Assembly: GCF_018991925.1 (NCBI RefSeq)
Contig: NW_024737042.1
Span: 18,060,635 to 18,124,634, forward strand
Reading direction: 5' to 3'
Length of the DNA stretch: 64,000 nucleotides
From: Homarus americanus
Lineage: Eukaryota > Arthropoda > Malacostraca > Decapoda > Nephropidae
Under the pieces are notes generated by a model. It saw only the letters and a list, made by a program, of their open reading frames with translations. It had not been told where the DNA came from and made no database searches. Position 1 is the first letter of the stretch, and each line of letters opens with the position of its first letter. Shown piece by piece: positions 38,501 through 49,729 of this stretch. A program made the position numbers and the translations under genes.

Positions 38501-41215
38501 CTACAGTACAGTAACAACCACAGTACAGTAACAGCCACATTACGGTAACAACCACAGTATAGTAACCACAGTACAGTAATAACCACAGTACAGTAACAAC
38601 CACAGTACAGTAACAACCACAGTACAGCAACAACCACAGGTAAACAACCACAGTACAATAACAACCACAGTACAGTAACAACCACAGTACAGTAACAGCC
38701 ACAGTACAGTAAAACCACAGTACAGTAACAACCACAGTACAGTAACAACCACAGTATAGTAATAACCACCGTACAGTAATAACTACAGTATAGTAACCAC
38801 AGTAGAGTAGCAACCACAGTACAGTAATAACACAGTATAGTAACCACAGTAGAGTAGCAACACAGTACAGTAATAACCACAGTATAGTAATAACCACAGT
38901 AGAGTAACCACAGTACAGTAATAACCACAGTATAGTAATAACCACAGTAGAGTAGCAACCACAGTACAGTAATAACCACAGTATAGTAACCACAGTAGAG
39001 TAGCAACCACAGTACAGTAACAACCACAGTATAGTAATAACCACAGTAGAGTAGCAACCACAGTACAGTAATAACCACAGTATAGTAACAACCACAGTAT
39101 AGTAATAACTACTGTATAGTAACAACCACAGTAGAGTAGCAACCACAGTACAGTAATAACCACAGTATAGTAACAACCACAGTATAGTAATAACTACTGT
39201 ATAGTAACCACAGTAGAGTAGCAACCACAGTATAGTAATAACCACAGTATAGTAACAACCACAGTATAGTAATAACCACAGTGGTAGCAACCACAGTACA
39301 GTAATAACCACAGTATAGTAACAACCACAGTATAGTAACCACAGTACAGTAATAACCACAGTACAGTAACAACCACAGTACAGTAACAACCACAGTACAG
39401 CAACAACCACAGTACAGTAATAACTACAGTACAGTAACAACCACACAATTCAGTAACAGCCACGGTACAGTAACAACCACAGTATAGTAACCACAGTACA
39501 GTAATAACCACAGTGCAGTAACAACCACGGTGATAACAACCACAGTACAGCAACAACCACAGTACAATAACAACCACAGTACAATAACAACCACAGTACA
39601 GTAACAACCACAGTACAGGTAACAGCCACAGTACAGTAACAACCACAGTACAGTAACAACCACAGTACAGTAACAACCACAGTACAGTTACACACAGTAT
39701 AGTAACAACCACGTACAGTAACAACCACAGTACAGTAACAACCACAGTATAGTAATAACCACAGTAAAGTAGCAACCACAGTACAGTAATATACAGTATA
39801 GTAACAACCACAGTATAGTAACCACAGTGCAGTAATAACCACAGTACAGTAACAACCACAGTCAGTAACAACACAGTACAGCAACAACCACAGTACAATA
39901 ACAACCACAGTACAGTAACAACCACAGTACAGTAACAGCCACAGTACAGTAACAACCGGTAACAACCACCAGTACAGTAACAACCACAGTACAGGTTTAC
40001 AACCACGTGTAGTAACAACCACAGTACAGTAATAACCACAGTACAGTAACAACCACAGTACAGTAACAACCACAGTGTAATAACCACAGTACAGTAACAA
40101 CCACAGTACAGTAACAACCACAGCAGTAACAACCACAGTATAGTAATAACCACAGTACAGTAACCACCACACAGTACAACAAACAACCACAGTACAGTAA
40201 CAACCACAGTACAGCAACAACCACAGTGCAGTAACAACCTCAGGTACAGTAACAACCACGGTACAGTAACAACCAGTACAGTAACAACCACAGTACAGTA
40301 AGAACCACAGTGCAGTAACAACCACAGTACAGTAACAACCTCACAGTACAGTAACCACAGTATAGTAATAACTACAGTATAGTAACCACAGTATAGTAGC
40401 AACCACAGTATAGTAACAACCACGGTATAGTAACAACCACCGGTACAGTAACAACCACAGTATAGTAACAACTCACAGTAAGTAACAACCACAGTATAGT
40501 AATAACTACAGTATAGTAACCACAGTATAGTATAACCACACGGTATAAGTAACAACCACAGTACAGTAACAACCACGGTATAGTAACAACCTCATGCAAC
40601 AACCACAGTACAGTAGCAACAACCACAGTACAGTAACAACCACAGTATAGTAGCAACCACAGTACAGTAACAACACAGTATAGTAACAACCACGTATAGT
40701 AACCACAGTAGGTAGCAACCACAGTACAGTAATAACTACAGTATAGTAACCACAGTATAGTAACCACAGTGAGTAGCAACCACAGTACAGTAACAACCAC
40801 ATATAGTAACAACCTCAGTACAGTAACAACACGTGTAAATAATAACTACAGTATAGTAAACAGTATAGTAACAACCACAAGTATAGTAACAACCACAGTA
40901 CAGTAACAACCACAGTATAGTAACAACCTCACAGTACAATAACAACCACAGCACAGTAACAACCACAGTACAGTAACAACCACAGTATAGTAGCAACCAC
41001 AGTACAGTAACAACCACAGTATAGTAACAACCACAGTATAGTAACCACAGTGAGTAGCAACCACAGTACAGTAATAACTACAGTGTAATGTAACCACAGT
41101 GTAACCAGATGAGTAGCAACCACAGTACAGTTAACTACAGTATAGTAACCACAGTATAGTAACCACAGTATAGTAACCACAGTATAGTAATAGCCACAGT
41201 ATAGTAACAACCATA
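35575..41215. repeat. 17-bp satellite (CAGTAACAACCACAGTA)
   Basis: About 330 units with a 17-bp period. Common variants are TATAG for TACAG, TAATAAC for TAACAAC, AGCAACC, and truncated AGTAACCACAG units. Because 17 is not a multiple of three and the unit has no stop in any minus-strand frame, all three minus frames stay open for up to 544 codons and encode a 17-residue repeat (VVTVLWLLLYCGCYCT-like). These are artefacts, not membrane proteins. Confidence 0.97.
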
Positions 41216-41362
41216 GTAACAGCACAACACACACAGTAACAGCACAACACACACAGTAACAGCACAACACACACACAGTAACAGCACAACACACACACAC
41301 AGTAACAGCACAACACACACACAGTAACAGCACAACACACACACACAGTAACAGCACAACAC
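41216..41362. repeat. Short transition array, AGTAACAGCACAACACAC unit
   Basis: About seven copies of a 20-24-bp unit combining CAGTAACAGC, which resembles the adjacent 17-bp satellite, with a growing (AC)n tail. Confidence 0.9.
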
Positions 41363-42310
41363 ACTTCTCTACGTCAAGTGTAGGTAAGCTCCTATACCCA
41401 CTGACCTCCCTTAAACCCATCAATAACCTGACAAATCGTGGACCACTACCCCGCTCTGCCCTCACACCTCACTAGAAAGTTGTATAGTGTCTACTGATGT
41501 TTTGGTTTAGTATCGAGGTCGTCACACGTTATTATTCACTTTCGGCTTAGAAGACGATCAAGAGGTTTTACTTCAGGTCCAGTAGGTCACGAGCACATTC
41601 ATTTGTATATCCATTTGATACTTAAGTCACAGTACGCATTGGGAAATAATCCAGAGTGTGAAATTCAAAACACCCACAAACTTGACTATGAACACAAATA
41701 TGGCCGCATCCACTGAGATAGTGTAGGATGAAGAGTCCAGCAGCCACCTGAAACTCTTTCTCTCCCGTAAAACGATATTTTAATAGTTTATTAAACTCAT
41801 ATTAAAATTATTTGGAATAATAATTGATACATAAGGAGGATATTTAGTTGAACTTAAAAAACTAAGTATATCGTATAATAAGGACGTTTTAGCTAGAGAG
41901 TTTGAATAAAAACTGTCTACTCAGGAACTTAAAGAGTTTATTTGGAGTTTTGCGCTGTTAAATCGATTGGTAATTAAGTCATTATTTAACAATAATTTAT
42001 ATTTATTGGTTCTTATTGTCTTGTAGTTTTTCTTTGGTTCATTAAATAATTTCTGTTTTTTTCTTATTTCTTCATTATTTTTTCATCTCAAAAATTTCTT
42101 GATCATCTCTTCCGTATTTCCTTAGCCTTCTTTCTACCATTCATCTTTATTGTTTATCCATTTAATATATTACTGACCTGATGTATGAGATAATGATGGC
42201 AGACGAAAATAGAAACTTAGTGGTGAGGGGGGGAGGGTGGCAGTGTTTCAACACAGTGTTCCTGTAGCTCTAGCTGTGACCGCATGGTCTAATGGTCCAT
42301 TTTGACTGAG
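41363..42310. other. Unique AT-rich DNA, no recognised gene
   Basis: No open frame, RNA gene or repeat that I could recognise. TTAT/TTTCTT-rich in 41950-42170. Confidence 0.5.
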
Positions 42311-42314
42311 TGTG

Positions 42315-42770
42315 TTTAAATGGTCATCTTATTCACTTTTGGAGTTTAATAAACATTGAATTAGTAAATTGAGGTATCAACGCTGCTTCTAACATTGCTT
42401 CTCAGAAAAAACACTGTCACTCACGTGCCTAGGTAGTATCTACCACGCTACCTCACACCTTAATTATACAAGTTATATTCTAATAAAAGCCTGAGTGGTG
42501 GCAGTCTATAGTTTATTTAGACCAGGAGATGTTAAACAATGATATGGTTTTACCAGGTTAATCCATTGAATAGAATATAACTGAGCACTGACAAATACTG
42601 AAAGAAGTCGGAGGAAAAGATAACAAACAAATACTGACAATGAAAGAAATAAACATTAGGTAATCAAAGTAAAATACAGAAAATAAAGTAATAACAATAC
42701 CGAAATAAAGATTCAGAACAATATAGAAAATAAAATAATATAACTAAGAAAATTAAAGGTTATATAAGAC
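42315..42770 (+). mobile_element. Diverged 3' fragment of the long TGTAACG LTR family
   Basis: Aligned by eye with 49130-49400 of the full-length copy. It shares TTGAATTAGTAA, TTCTCAGAAAA followed by CTCACGTGCCTAG, then a TTATATTCTA...CCTG(A/G)GTGGTGGCAG block and CCAGGTTAATCCAT...TAGAATATAACT. It is more diverged than the two complete copies, so it is an older insertion. Ends are approximate and no target duplication is seen. Confidence 0.65.
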
Positions 42771-42854
42771 AGAAATATCATGGAAAATATATTAACTTAG
42801 AAAAGAAAAAATGATGGAAGATATAATATACTGTACAATAACGGACTTAGAGCA

Positions 42855-43640
42855 TGACTGTAAATTGCCATTCCTAGACTGTTCATACACAGAATAGGTA
42901 ACACTTTTAAGTTCAGTTTTTATAGAAAACCTACTTATGTGTGTTCATACATTCATTATTATTCTGCCCACCATAATAGAGTCAAACAGTCAGTATTTTT
43001 AACAATGTTTTTACGTGCTTTGAGAATTTGCAGCCCGGAATTCATTGATGAGGATTATAAACATATCTATAATATTGGCCCAAACCTTAAATACTGTAGA
43101 TCTTTCATAGACAAATGCCTGAACATTACTAAAATCTTTTTGGAACTGATCCCAAGCTCACCCATGACCATAAGAATCTCTTAGTATTACCATTTCACAA
43201 AAATTTCTCTCAAATTCCTTTACAACTAAAAACCTGGAACGTCAATGTGGCATTTAAAAACTCATGCACTGTTAAACAAATGTTAATCAAGAACTCCCCA
43301 ACAACACAATTGGTTGCATTTATAAAGTTCCTTGCAAGGAATGTAATATGTTTTACTTAGGCCAGACAGGTAAAGATCATTTAAAGATTAAACAACACAA
43401 ATACAGTGTTTGGACAGGCTAGGAATCAATGCTCTGTTTGTTCATTTGAGGGATAACAAGCATTGCAGGATGATCTCCTCAATATTACCTTGTAATTCAA
43501 TTGACAGTAGGAACATCATAGAATCTAGTCTCATTAAACATACCGAAGCATTCAACATGAATTTGAGTAACGGCATGTACAAGCTGGACAATTTTGTAAT
43601 TAAGAAGATTTGTAACCAGGTGAGATAGGTCTGCTTACCT
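42855..43640 (+). mobile_element. Penelope-like retroelement remnant (RT end plus GIY-YIG)
   Basis: The 3' coding part of a Penelope-like element, in several frames. KLPFLDCSYT (from about 42865) and FSFYRKPTYVCSYIHYYSAH followed by NRVKQSVF match the region after the palm in Penelope reverse transcriptases. At 43312-43377, GCIYKVPCKECNMFYLGQTG is the start of a GIY-YIG nuclease domain (here IY and YLG), the hallmark that separates Penelope elements from LINEs. The open frame at 43410-43628 ends with NALFVHLRD and NMNLSNGMYKLDNF, matching the element's C terminus. Stops and frameshifts make it inactive. A downstream CCTGAAGATG fits its 3' UTR. Confidence 0.8.
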
Positions 43641-43842
43641 TCTGACCTGACTTCCTACCGTTGCGTGCTTTTTAAAAGATTAGTAGGGTCATTACCTAAT
43701 ACCTGACCATTGTGTACCTGGTCTCACCCTCCTCTTATATATACACCTTGTTTTGTATTTCTCCTAGTCTGTACTCACCCTGAAGATGTGAATTACACAG
43801 CCTTGAGAACTTCGTGTTTTTCTTCTATCCTTGTGGTTATCA

Positions 43843-43974
<132 letters not shown>

Positions 43975-44312
43975 CTGTCTCCTCTTACATATAAATATTA
44001 ATGAAATAAAAGATAAATAAAAACACAATCAGTAAGTACCCGTCTCACACTCTACTCTCGTTAGGTAGATGAGATCCTTCTACGTCCGGTATCATTAGAT
44101 GGCTTAAAGTGGCGACTGTGAGCACCTCAAGTAACACCAACAACTCTTCACATCCAGGGTGTTGAAGTGTGAGATGTCCAGAGATCCACAGTGGAGGTGG
44201 CATAGTGGCCATAATAAGCATTACCCATAACACCAGGTGGGTTAGAGCAGTGGTTGCTGGGCCAAGCATTCTCTCTAACCTCACTTGTCTCCCTCCGCCC
44301 ACAGTCGTGGGC
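43975..44312. other. Unique spacer
   Basis: No supported gene. An antisense frame across 44045-44395 partly overlaps the neighbouring CR1 tail and has no domain of its own. Confidence 0.5.
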
Positions 44313-44804
44313 GATATAAGAACATAAGAAAATAAGGAGTCTGCAATAGGCCGGTTGGCCTGTGCATGGCAGCTCCTGTCGAGAATTACTACCACTCTCT
44401 ATCATCCATGAATCTATCAGCCTCCTTTTGAAACTTTCCAGAGTTCCCGCACTTACTACAAAGTTGCTAAGCTTGTTCCACTCGTCCACCACCCTATTTG
44501 TAAACCAGTTTCTTCCTATCTCCTCCTAAACCTAAACTTATCCAACTTGAATCCGTTGTTCGAGTCCTATCCTGCTCGGATATTATAAGAACTTTATCTA
44601 TATCCTTTATTTTCCTTTCACCCACTTAAATACTTCTATCATATCTCCCCGCACTCTTCGTCTTTCTAGGGAATGCAAGTTAAGTTCCTTTAGCCTATCC
44701 TGATATGGAAGTTTTCTAAGTCCCGGGATCATTTTTGTCATTCTTCGCTGCACCGACTCTAGTGAATTTATATCCATTCTATAATAGGGGCACCAGAACT
44801 GAAC

Positions 44805-44808
44805 CGCA
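44805..44808. other. Target-site duplication, left copy (CGCA)
   Basis: Matches 45436-45439 exactly, at the borders of the solo LTR. Confidence 0.85.
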
Positions 44809-45435
44809 TGTAGTGGATGTCTCCCCTACAAACTAACTGCGTAGCAGCCCACCACCTGCCATCACATTCCAATGTGCCGCCTTCCCTAGCAACCAACCAG
44901 ATGTTACCGTATCTTAGCAACGAAACTATTCACCGGCTACTTCGGGTTTTCCCACCATGACTATAGTGGCTGCTGCGGGTATATAAGCTCTGTCTCCCTT
45001 TGAGATTCAGTCTGACCAATCTTCTGAACAAGCAACACCTCCTCCGCCGCTGCCTGCTGCCTCATCTCTGCCTGCCTGGCGGTCCTGCTCCGCCGGCGAG
45101 CATGGCGACCACCAGCTGTCCTTCCCTGAGCTCTCACCAACCAACTCTCATTCTGCCCATTTTCCTGAACAAGCAACATCTCCTCCAGCAAGCTCCTAGC
45201 TGTCCAGCATTCATTCAATCAGGAGGCCAGCAACAGGCAACATCTTCTAACGGAGCTCCTGCACATCTACCTCCTTCACCGCTACCACCGAACGTCTCTA
45301 TTGACCAGCTCCTCACCACACGGCACCTCCAGCACCAGACTGTCACATAACTTATATATATTATACAAGAAAACCACATTAGAGTTTCCTTCCATCCTGA
45401 GTGCTAGACAACATTAATATCTCGATACCCCTACA
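44809..45435 (+). mobile_element. Solo LTR (TGTAGTGG...CCCCTACA family), 627 bp
   Basis: A complete LTR with TG...CA ends, TGTAGTGG at the left and CCCCTACA at the right, containing TATATAA at 44980-44986. It is flanked by identical CGCA at 44805-44808 and 45436-45439. Removing the LTR and one CGCA rejoins the CR1 reading on either side (ACCGCATAATCAAGG). A 4-bp target duplication is usual for Ty3/Gypsy-type integrases, among others. It probably arose by recombination between the two LTRs of a full element. Confidence 0.9.
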
Positions 45436-45439
45436 CGCA
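45436..45439. other. Target-site duplication, right copy (CGCA)
   Basis: Matches 44805-44808 exactly. Confidence 0.85.
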
Positions 45440-45848
45440 TAATCAAGGTGTGGCCTGACTAGCGCAAGATATAGTTGCAATAAGACCTTTGCACTCTTGT
45501 TACTTACACTTCTAGATATAAAACCCAATACTCTGTTTGCCTTATTTCGAACATTAACGCACTGTTTTCTAGGCCGTAGGTCCGGGCTTACAAGTACCCC
45601 TAGGTCTCTTTCACAAGTCGACTTCTCTAGGTTGATGTTGGTAAGGCTGTATACATTATAAGAATTTGTTCTTCCAATATTAAGTACGCTGCACTTGCTG
45701 GTGTTGAATTTCATTTGCCATTTTTCAGACCACCCTTGCAGTTTATTTAGATCCTCCTGTAATGGATTTGCATCCTGCCCTGAATTAATTTGCCGCCCTA
45801 TTTTGATGTCATCCGCAAACTTGCTTATGTCACTGCTTATGTCAATCT

Positions 45849-47060
45849 GATGAAATGTATGTTGTGAACATGTCCAGTGTATTATTGTAAAAAGGTAATC
45901 TAATTGTTAAGGTGGTGTTTTATGCGTAGGTTGACAGGGGACCCAAGTAAGAAAAGTCTGTCTCCTTGTTATTTGGGGTGAATTAATGTACAGTACTGTA
46001 GTAGTGATTTTGCCTGTTAATCCACATAATATGATCTTTGGGAGAGGAAGGCGTACATTAGTACTGGTCTTTATAATATCTTCTGATTCATATTACAGAT
46101 GCATAACATTCAAACTCACTGTGCTAGTGAGGAGTGTCACAGAAAACGGTAAATATTTGGAAGGGGTAATTCGTATGTTGTATGTTGTTTTATACGAATT
46201 ATACCAGTGTCCGGGCATATAATCTTAAGTGCACTGATAGTATCAAGGAATAACTCAAGGTATCTATACGATGATTGGGAAGGCCCAATTGATACGGACT
46301 AGTGTACCTATAGTGAATAAGTGTGACCGTGTCTGAAGGTTAAGGTATTTGCGTCTGTGTACGATTAGTAAACATAGTTACCTCAGGTATCATGAAATAT
46401 ATGAGAACAATGATCGGGAAAAAGGATAAATGTATCAGACATATGTGAAGTGTTGCGGTTGACCCATAAGCTATACTCCAAGGAAAATATCTTATGTACC
46501 TCAGTGTGAGCGTAATACACATCGTTATCCCATGTGACGAATAGCCGCGAACATTGCAACGATTCGAGACTCCTATGAAAGCGGTAAACGATTGCAAAGT
46601 GTGGGGAAATGAACCAGACATAGGGTGTAAGGTGAAGTGGATGTACCCAAGCCAGGAACCAAGGCTAGTGCCTAAAACGCCCGCGGCTAGTTTCGAGAAA
46701 ATGGGATAGACAAGTTATTTGCCTGAAACTGACAAACCAGGCACTTATTGTAGTATGTAATTTAGAATTAATGTACAGTATGTAGCTATAAGGAACAAAG
46801 TCACAATATATAAGAAAGTGTATGTGTGGGGGTCAGAATAAAGACATGCTCAATTTCTACCCCCCTTCGGGTCTTCTGATCACAATCTTATAGATATTCT
46901 TTTCTTTTTTCTTTTATCCTCTTCAACTACTGATCGGCTCGTTAGTCGCTTGGGCGATCGGTCACGTCTCTGTTACGCACTATTGGCAAGTACTGGACAT
47001 GCATCCACTCCTCAATGTACCTGAACCTGCTCCAGTGTTGGTCAAATCTGGTCTTGAAAG
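45849..47060. other. Non-coding stretch, no recognised gene
   Basis: Only short open frames. It contains TATATAAG near 46807 and AATAAA at 46837-46842, followed by pyrimidine-rich TTTCTACCCCCCTTC. This looks like the 3' part of an LTR or a gene end, but I found no matching partner in the window and make no assignment. Confidence 0.4.
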
Positions 47061-47064
47061 AGCT

Positions 47065-47089
47065 TGTAGTGGATACCTCCCCTACAAAC
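47065..47089 (+). mobile_element. 25-bp match to the left end of the TGTAGTGG LTR
   Basis: TGTAGTGGATACCTCCCC then TACAAAC differs from the solo LTR start at 44809 at only two positions, after which similarity stops. It may be the end of a related LTR family or a recombinant stub. Confidence 0.4.
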
Positions 47090-47169
47090 GCTGTTTGTCA
47101 CCGAGTAGCCGACACAGCGAATTCCCCAGTGTATGCCTCGTGGTCTAGGTCAACCAGCGCCGCCTTTCA

Positions 47170-47481
47170 TGACGGAGGTCATAACTATCGGAACTTCATA
47201 TTTAACATTCAGAAGGCCAATATTCCCTACAGGAGACATCTAAAAACTAATGAGGCAAAACAATCCAGCATACTTCATAGGAGACTTCAATGCTAAACAC
47301 ACAACCTTAGGAAACAATATTAGAAACCCAGGAGGAAAAATCCTCCATGCTCTCATCGAACACGGGACAATAACACACCTCGGGCCCGACTTCGCAACTT
47401 ACGTATCAGCCGGTAACTCTGGGAAACCAGACATTGTTTTAACCAATAGGCATCACCATCTAAACGTACATCTAAAAGCTG
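47170..47481 (+). pseudogene. Jockey-like endonuclease domain fragment
   Basis: IPYRRHLKTNEA, then in another frame PAYFIGDFNAKHTTLGNN (catalytic Asp in GDFN), LHALIEHGTITHLGPDFATY and KPDIVLTNRHHHLN. These match the later half of AP-type endonucleases of Jockey-like LINEs, which nick the target DNA. The final block, SDHLP with the catalytic His, lies beyond the insertion at about 49738-49752. One frameshift near 47255 separates the first piece. The frame runs into TGTAACG, the left end of the insertion, and stops there. Confidence 0.8.
47478..47481. other. Target-site duplication GCTG, left
   Basis: Identical to 49726-49729, flanking the first TGTAACG element. Confidence 0.85.
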
Positions 47482-49725
47482 TGTAACGACCAAGGTCTTA
47501 CACGTCAGTTAGCGCCAAAATCAAATGATTCATATTACGCTCAATAGCCCACAAAACATGTAACTCGGCTTTCGTTTGAGTCCTCCATCTGAGGAGTCCG
47601 TTTTCTCATCACGTCAAGACACCTCAGTCCTCCGTTATCCCATTTTCTCTGACTTACTGAAACCAACCTCTCTATAAAATGAATTTGAGCGTGAGAGAGA
47701 ACACCCTTGTTTTGAGTCAACTTAGATATGTCTGTTTACAGTTGGAACAGTCAAGATCCATTATGAGTGGGGTAGAACGCTTCAACTGTCCTTATCGTTA
47801 GTAAAACGTGTCAAGTAAGTGAGTGTCGAGTTTGCCAGCTAGAGTGGCGTATTTTATGTCGTCCGTGGGGGTATCCATGAGTTTCTGATCGCGCCTGAAG
47901 TTATATCATTCTGTCGCCCCGACATCAGAGAATCTGATGTTTATAGTTTAATTAGTGTCAGTTGTCTATTTGAGAAAGTCATTAATCTCCTGAACTATTC
48001 TGTCAACCGGTATAATCTCCAAGATCTAGCGCCTCCCCGTGAATAGCGCCTTGTTCGCCTCAAGCCTGAGCTTGCAGAATTAATGTTACCAACGTGTATA
48101 TTCCACCTTTTCCTGGCAAGCTCAACCTCTGATTAGATTATATGAATAGACATAGGAAATTACCCTGATCAAGAACACCGGAGTTCATAACTAAGTATAC
48201 AGTGATCCACGTGCACGTATATACCTCTACACGAGGGAGAATCACGCATTCGTGACTTCCTCAACGTCTCTCCAGGTATGTTAACGTGTGTTCCCGCCGC
48301 CTATTAATTCAGTTTAACTTAGTCAATTTTGGTGAATATCAGTGCTCATGTGTTAACATAGTGAATTCTGTGCCAATTAAGTCGAGTAACGTAGAGATTT
48401 AGATATTGTCTGAACCGTTGCCAGGCGTATGTTTTGTATAGTTGAAGTTAGACCTTTACGCATTCGTGACTTCCTCAACGTCTCTCCAGTGTTGAGCTGA
48501 ATACTCTTCGGCTAACGTGGGTCGGTAACCGGGTTGGACGATGCCGTTAATTCGACAGGACTGAACTGGGAAGTCCGTTTCCTGCAAATCAGGCGCCAAC
48601 TCCCTGAGCGTGTGTCGGTCTACAACCGACCCCTAACAGCGATCTTCATTTGTTGTAGAGACCAGCGTTACCCTGGGGCACTCCTCACAGTTACATAGGC
48701 CTAAGTATTATGGTATCTTGTTTGGGGGATAACTAGCAGAAATATAGTATCCCAGGTTAAGTATTGAACCACTGAATGAGTTAAAAGTGCCATGTCGTTC
48801 CTTGTGAATTAACAGGAGGTATTGTATGTTGAGATAATTGTGGAGTTGTCCAGTGTGTTATGTATTCATTGGTAGTGACCATGAAATGATAATCTGAGAG
48901 TATAATGATATAACCAAGAAGTGAAGAGTTAATTTGCTACTTGGTAAGGCAAGACCTGAGGGTCCAGTGATATCTGGTGTATACCCAGTACTGACTATCA
49001 TGTGGCAGAGTGACAATACCACAATTGTCGATTGAAGTAATAAGAATTTGGAGGTATTTAATGAGGTAATAAGTTCTTGAAGTGTTTGATGACTTAAGAA
49101 ATAAATTGCAGTTTTGCTTTGTCAGAGTGAATCTAAGATGCATCTTATCCAATCACTGTGTTAATAAATATTGAATTAGTAATCTACGTCTACGAGTATC
49201 ACCACTCTATCCTTTCCCACATTGGTTCTCAGAAAATAACTAACTCACGTGCCTAGAAGCTCGCTACCTAACAGTTAACTAAGAGATGTTATATTCTAGA
49301 AAAATCCTGGGTGGTGGCAGTTCTATCGGTGTAAGTATAATAAGTGTGGTAATAAGAAAGACATGGTTTCCCAGGTTAATCCATGGTTTAGAATATAACT
49401 AGAACAAAATATATGGAAGAGATTATAATATATGAAAGGAAATGAAAAGAAAGAACATTGACTTGGAAAATATAAGCAGAGAAGCATACAAGTTACTTAG
49501 ATAAGAATATAAGGTATATAGAGATAAAGAACATATAAGAATATAAGCAAGAATATATAAGAATAAGTATGTATGTAAAGAACTGAAGAAGGATAAGTAT
49601 ATAAAACAGGATACTCATTGGAAAGAATGCTACAGAACAAATAAGTATATGAATAAATAGAATACTAACAGAAAAATAATATCTGTATGGTAAATTATTA
49701 AAAAGAGAAAACTCGGCCCGTTACA
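47482..49725 (+). mobile_element. Long solo-LTR-like element, TGTAACG...CGTTACA, 2244 bp
   Basis: The ends are the perfect inverted heptamers TGTAACG and CGTTACA, flanked by GCTG at 47478-47481 and 49726-49729. No coding frame is found inside. It contains GTATATAC at 48217-48224 and, 27 bp later, a 32-bp sequence that recurs at 48458-48489. TG...CA ends, a TATA box, a 4-bp duplication and the absence of genes suit a solo LTR of unusual length. A non-autonomous DNA transposon is the alternative, but seven-base inverted ends are short for that. The second copy is at 51004-53455, with a 3' fragment at 42315. Confidence 0.75.
48217..48224 (+). promoter_or_regulatory. TATA-like box of the first TGTAACG LTR
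   Basis: GTATATAC, 27 bp upstream of the first 32-bp direct repeat, the usual distance to a transcription start. Confidence 0.5.
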
Positions 49726-49729
49726 GCTG
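49726..49729. other. Target-site duplication GCTG, right
   Basis: Identical to 47478-47481; also the first bases of the resumed LINE frame. Confidence 0.85.

Larger units (their letters stand above)
44313..45848 (-). mobile_element. Minus-strand CR1-like LINE, 5' truncated and split by a solo LTR
   Basis: Read on the minus strand, the element starts at about 45848 with ISKFADDIKIG (catalytic ADD), then MKFNTSKCSVLNIG, a CERDLGVLVSPDLRP block, NRVLGFISRSVSNKSAKVLL and LALVRPHLDYA at about 45440. It resumes beyond the LTR with QFWCPYYRMDI (just below 44805), the LHSLERRRV region and VDEWNKLSNFVV, and ends in the CR1-type octamer tail at 44317-44333. It lacks everything upstream of the RT palm, a common outcome of incomplete reverse transcription. 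It is a close relative of the copy at 13880-18165, but not identical (FADDI against FADDT). Confidence 0.85.

Noticed and set aside
35548..41465. Long minus-strand frames (up to 544 codons) resembling hydrophobic membrane proteins
   Set aside because: The 17-bp unit lacks stops in all three minus frames; the Leu/Cys/Val repeat is a direct translation of the satellite.
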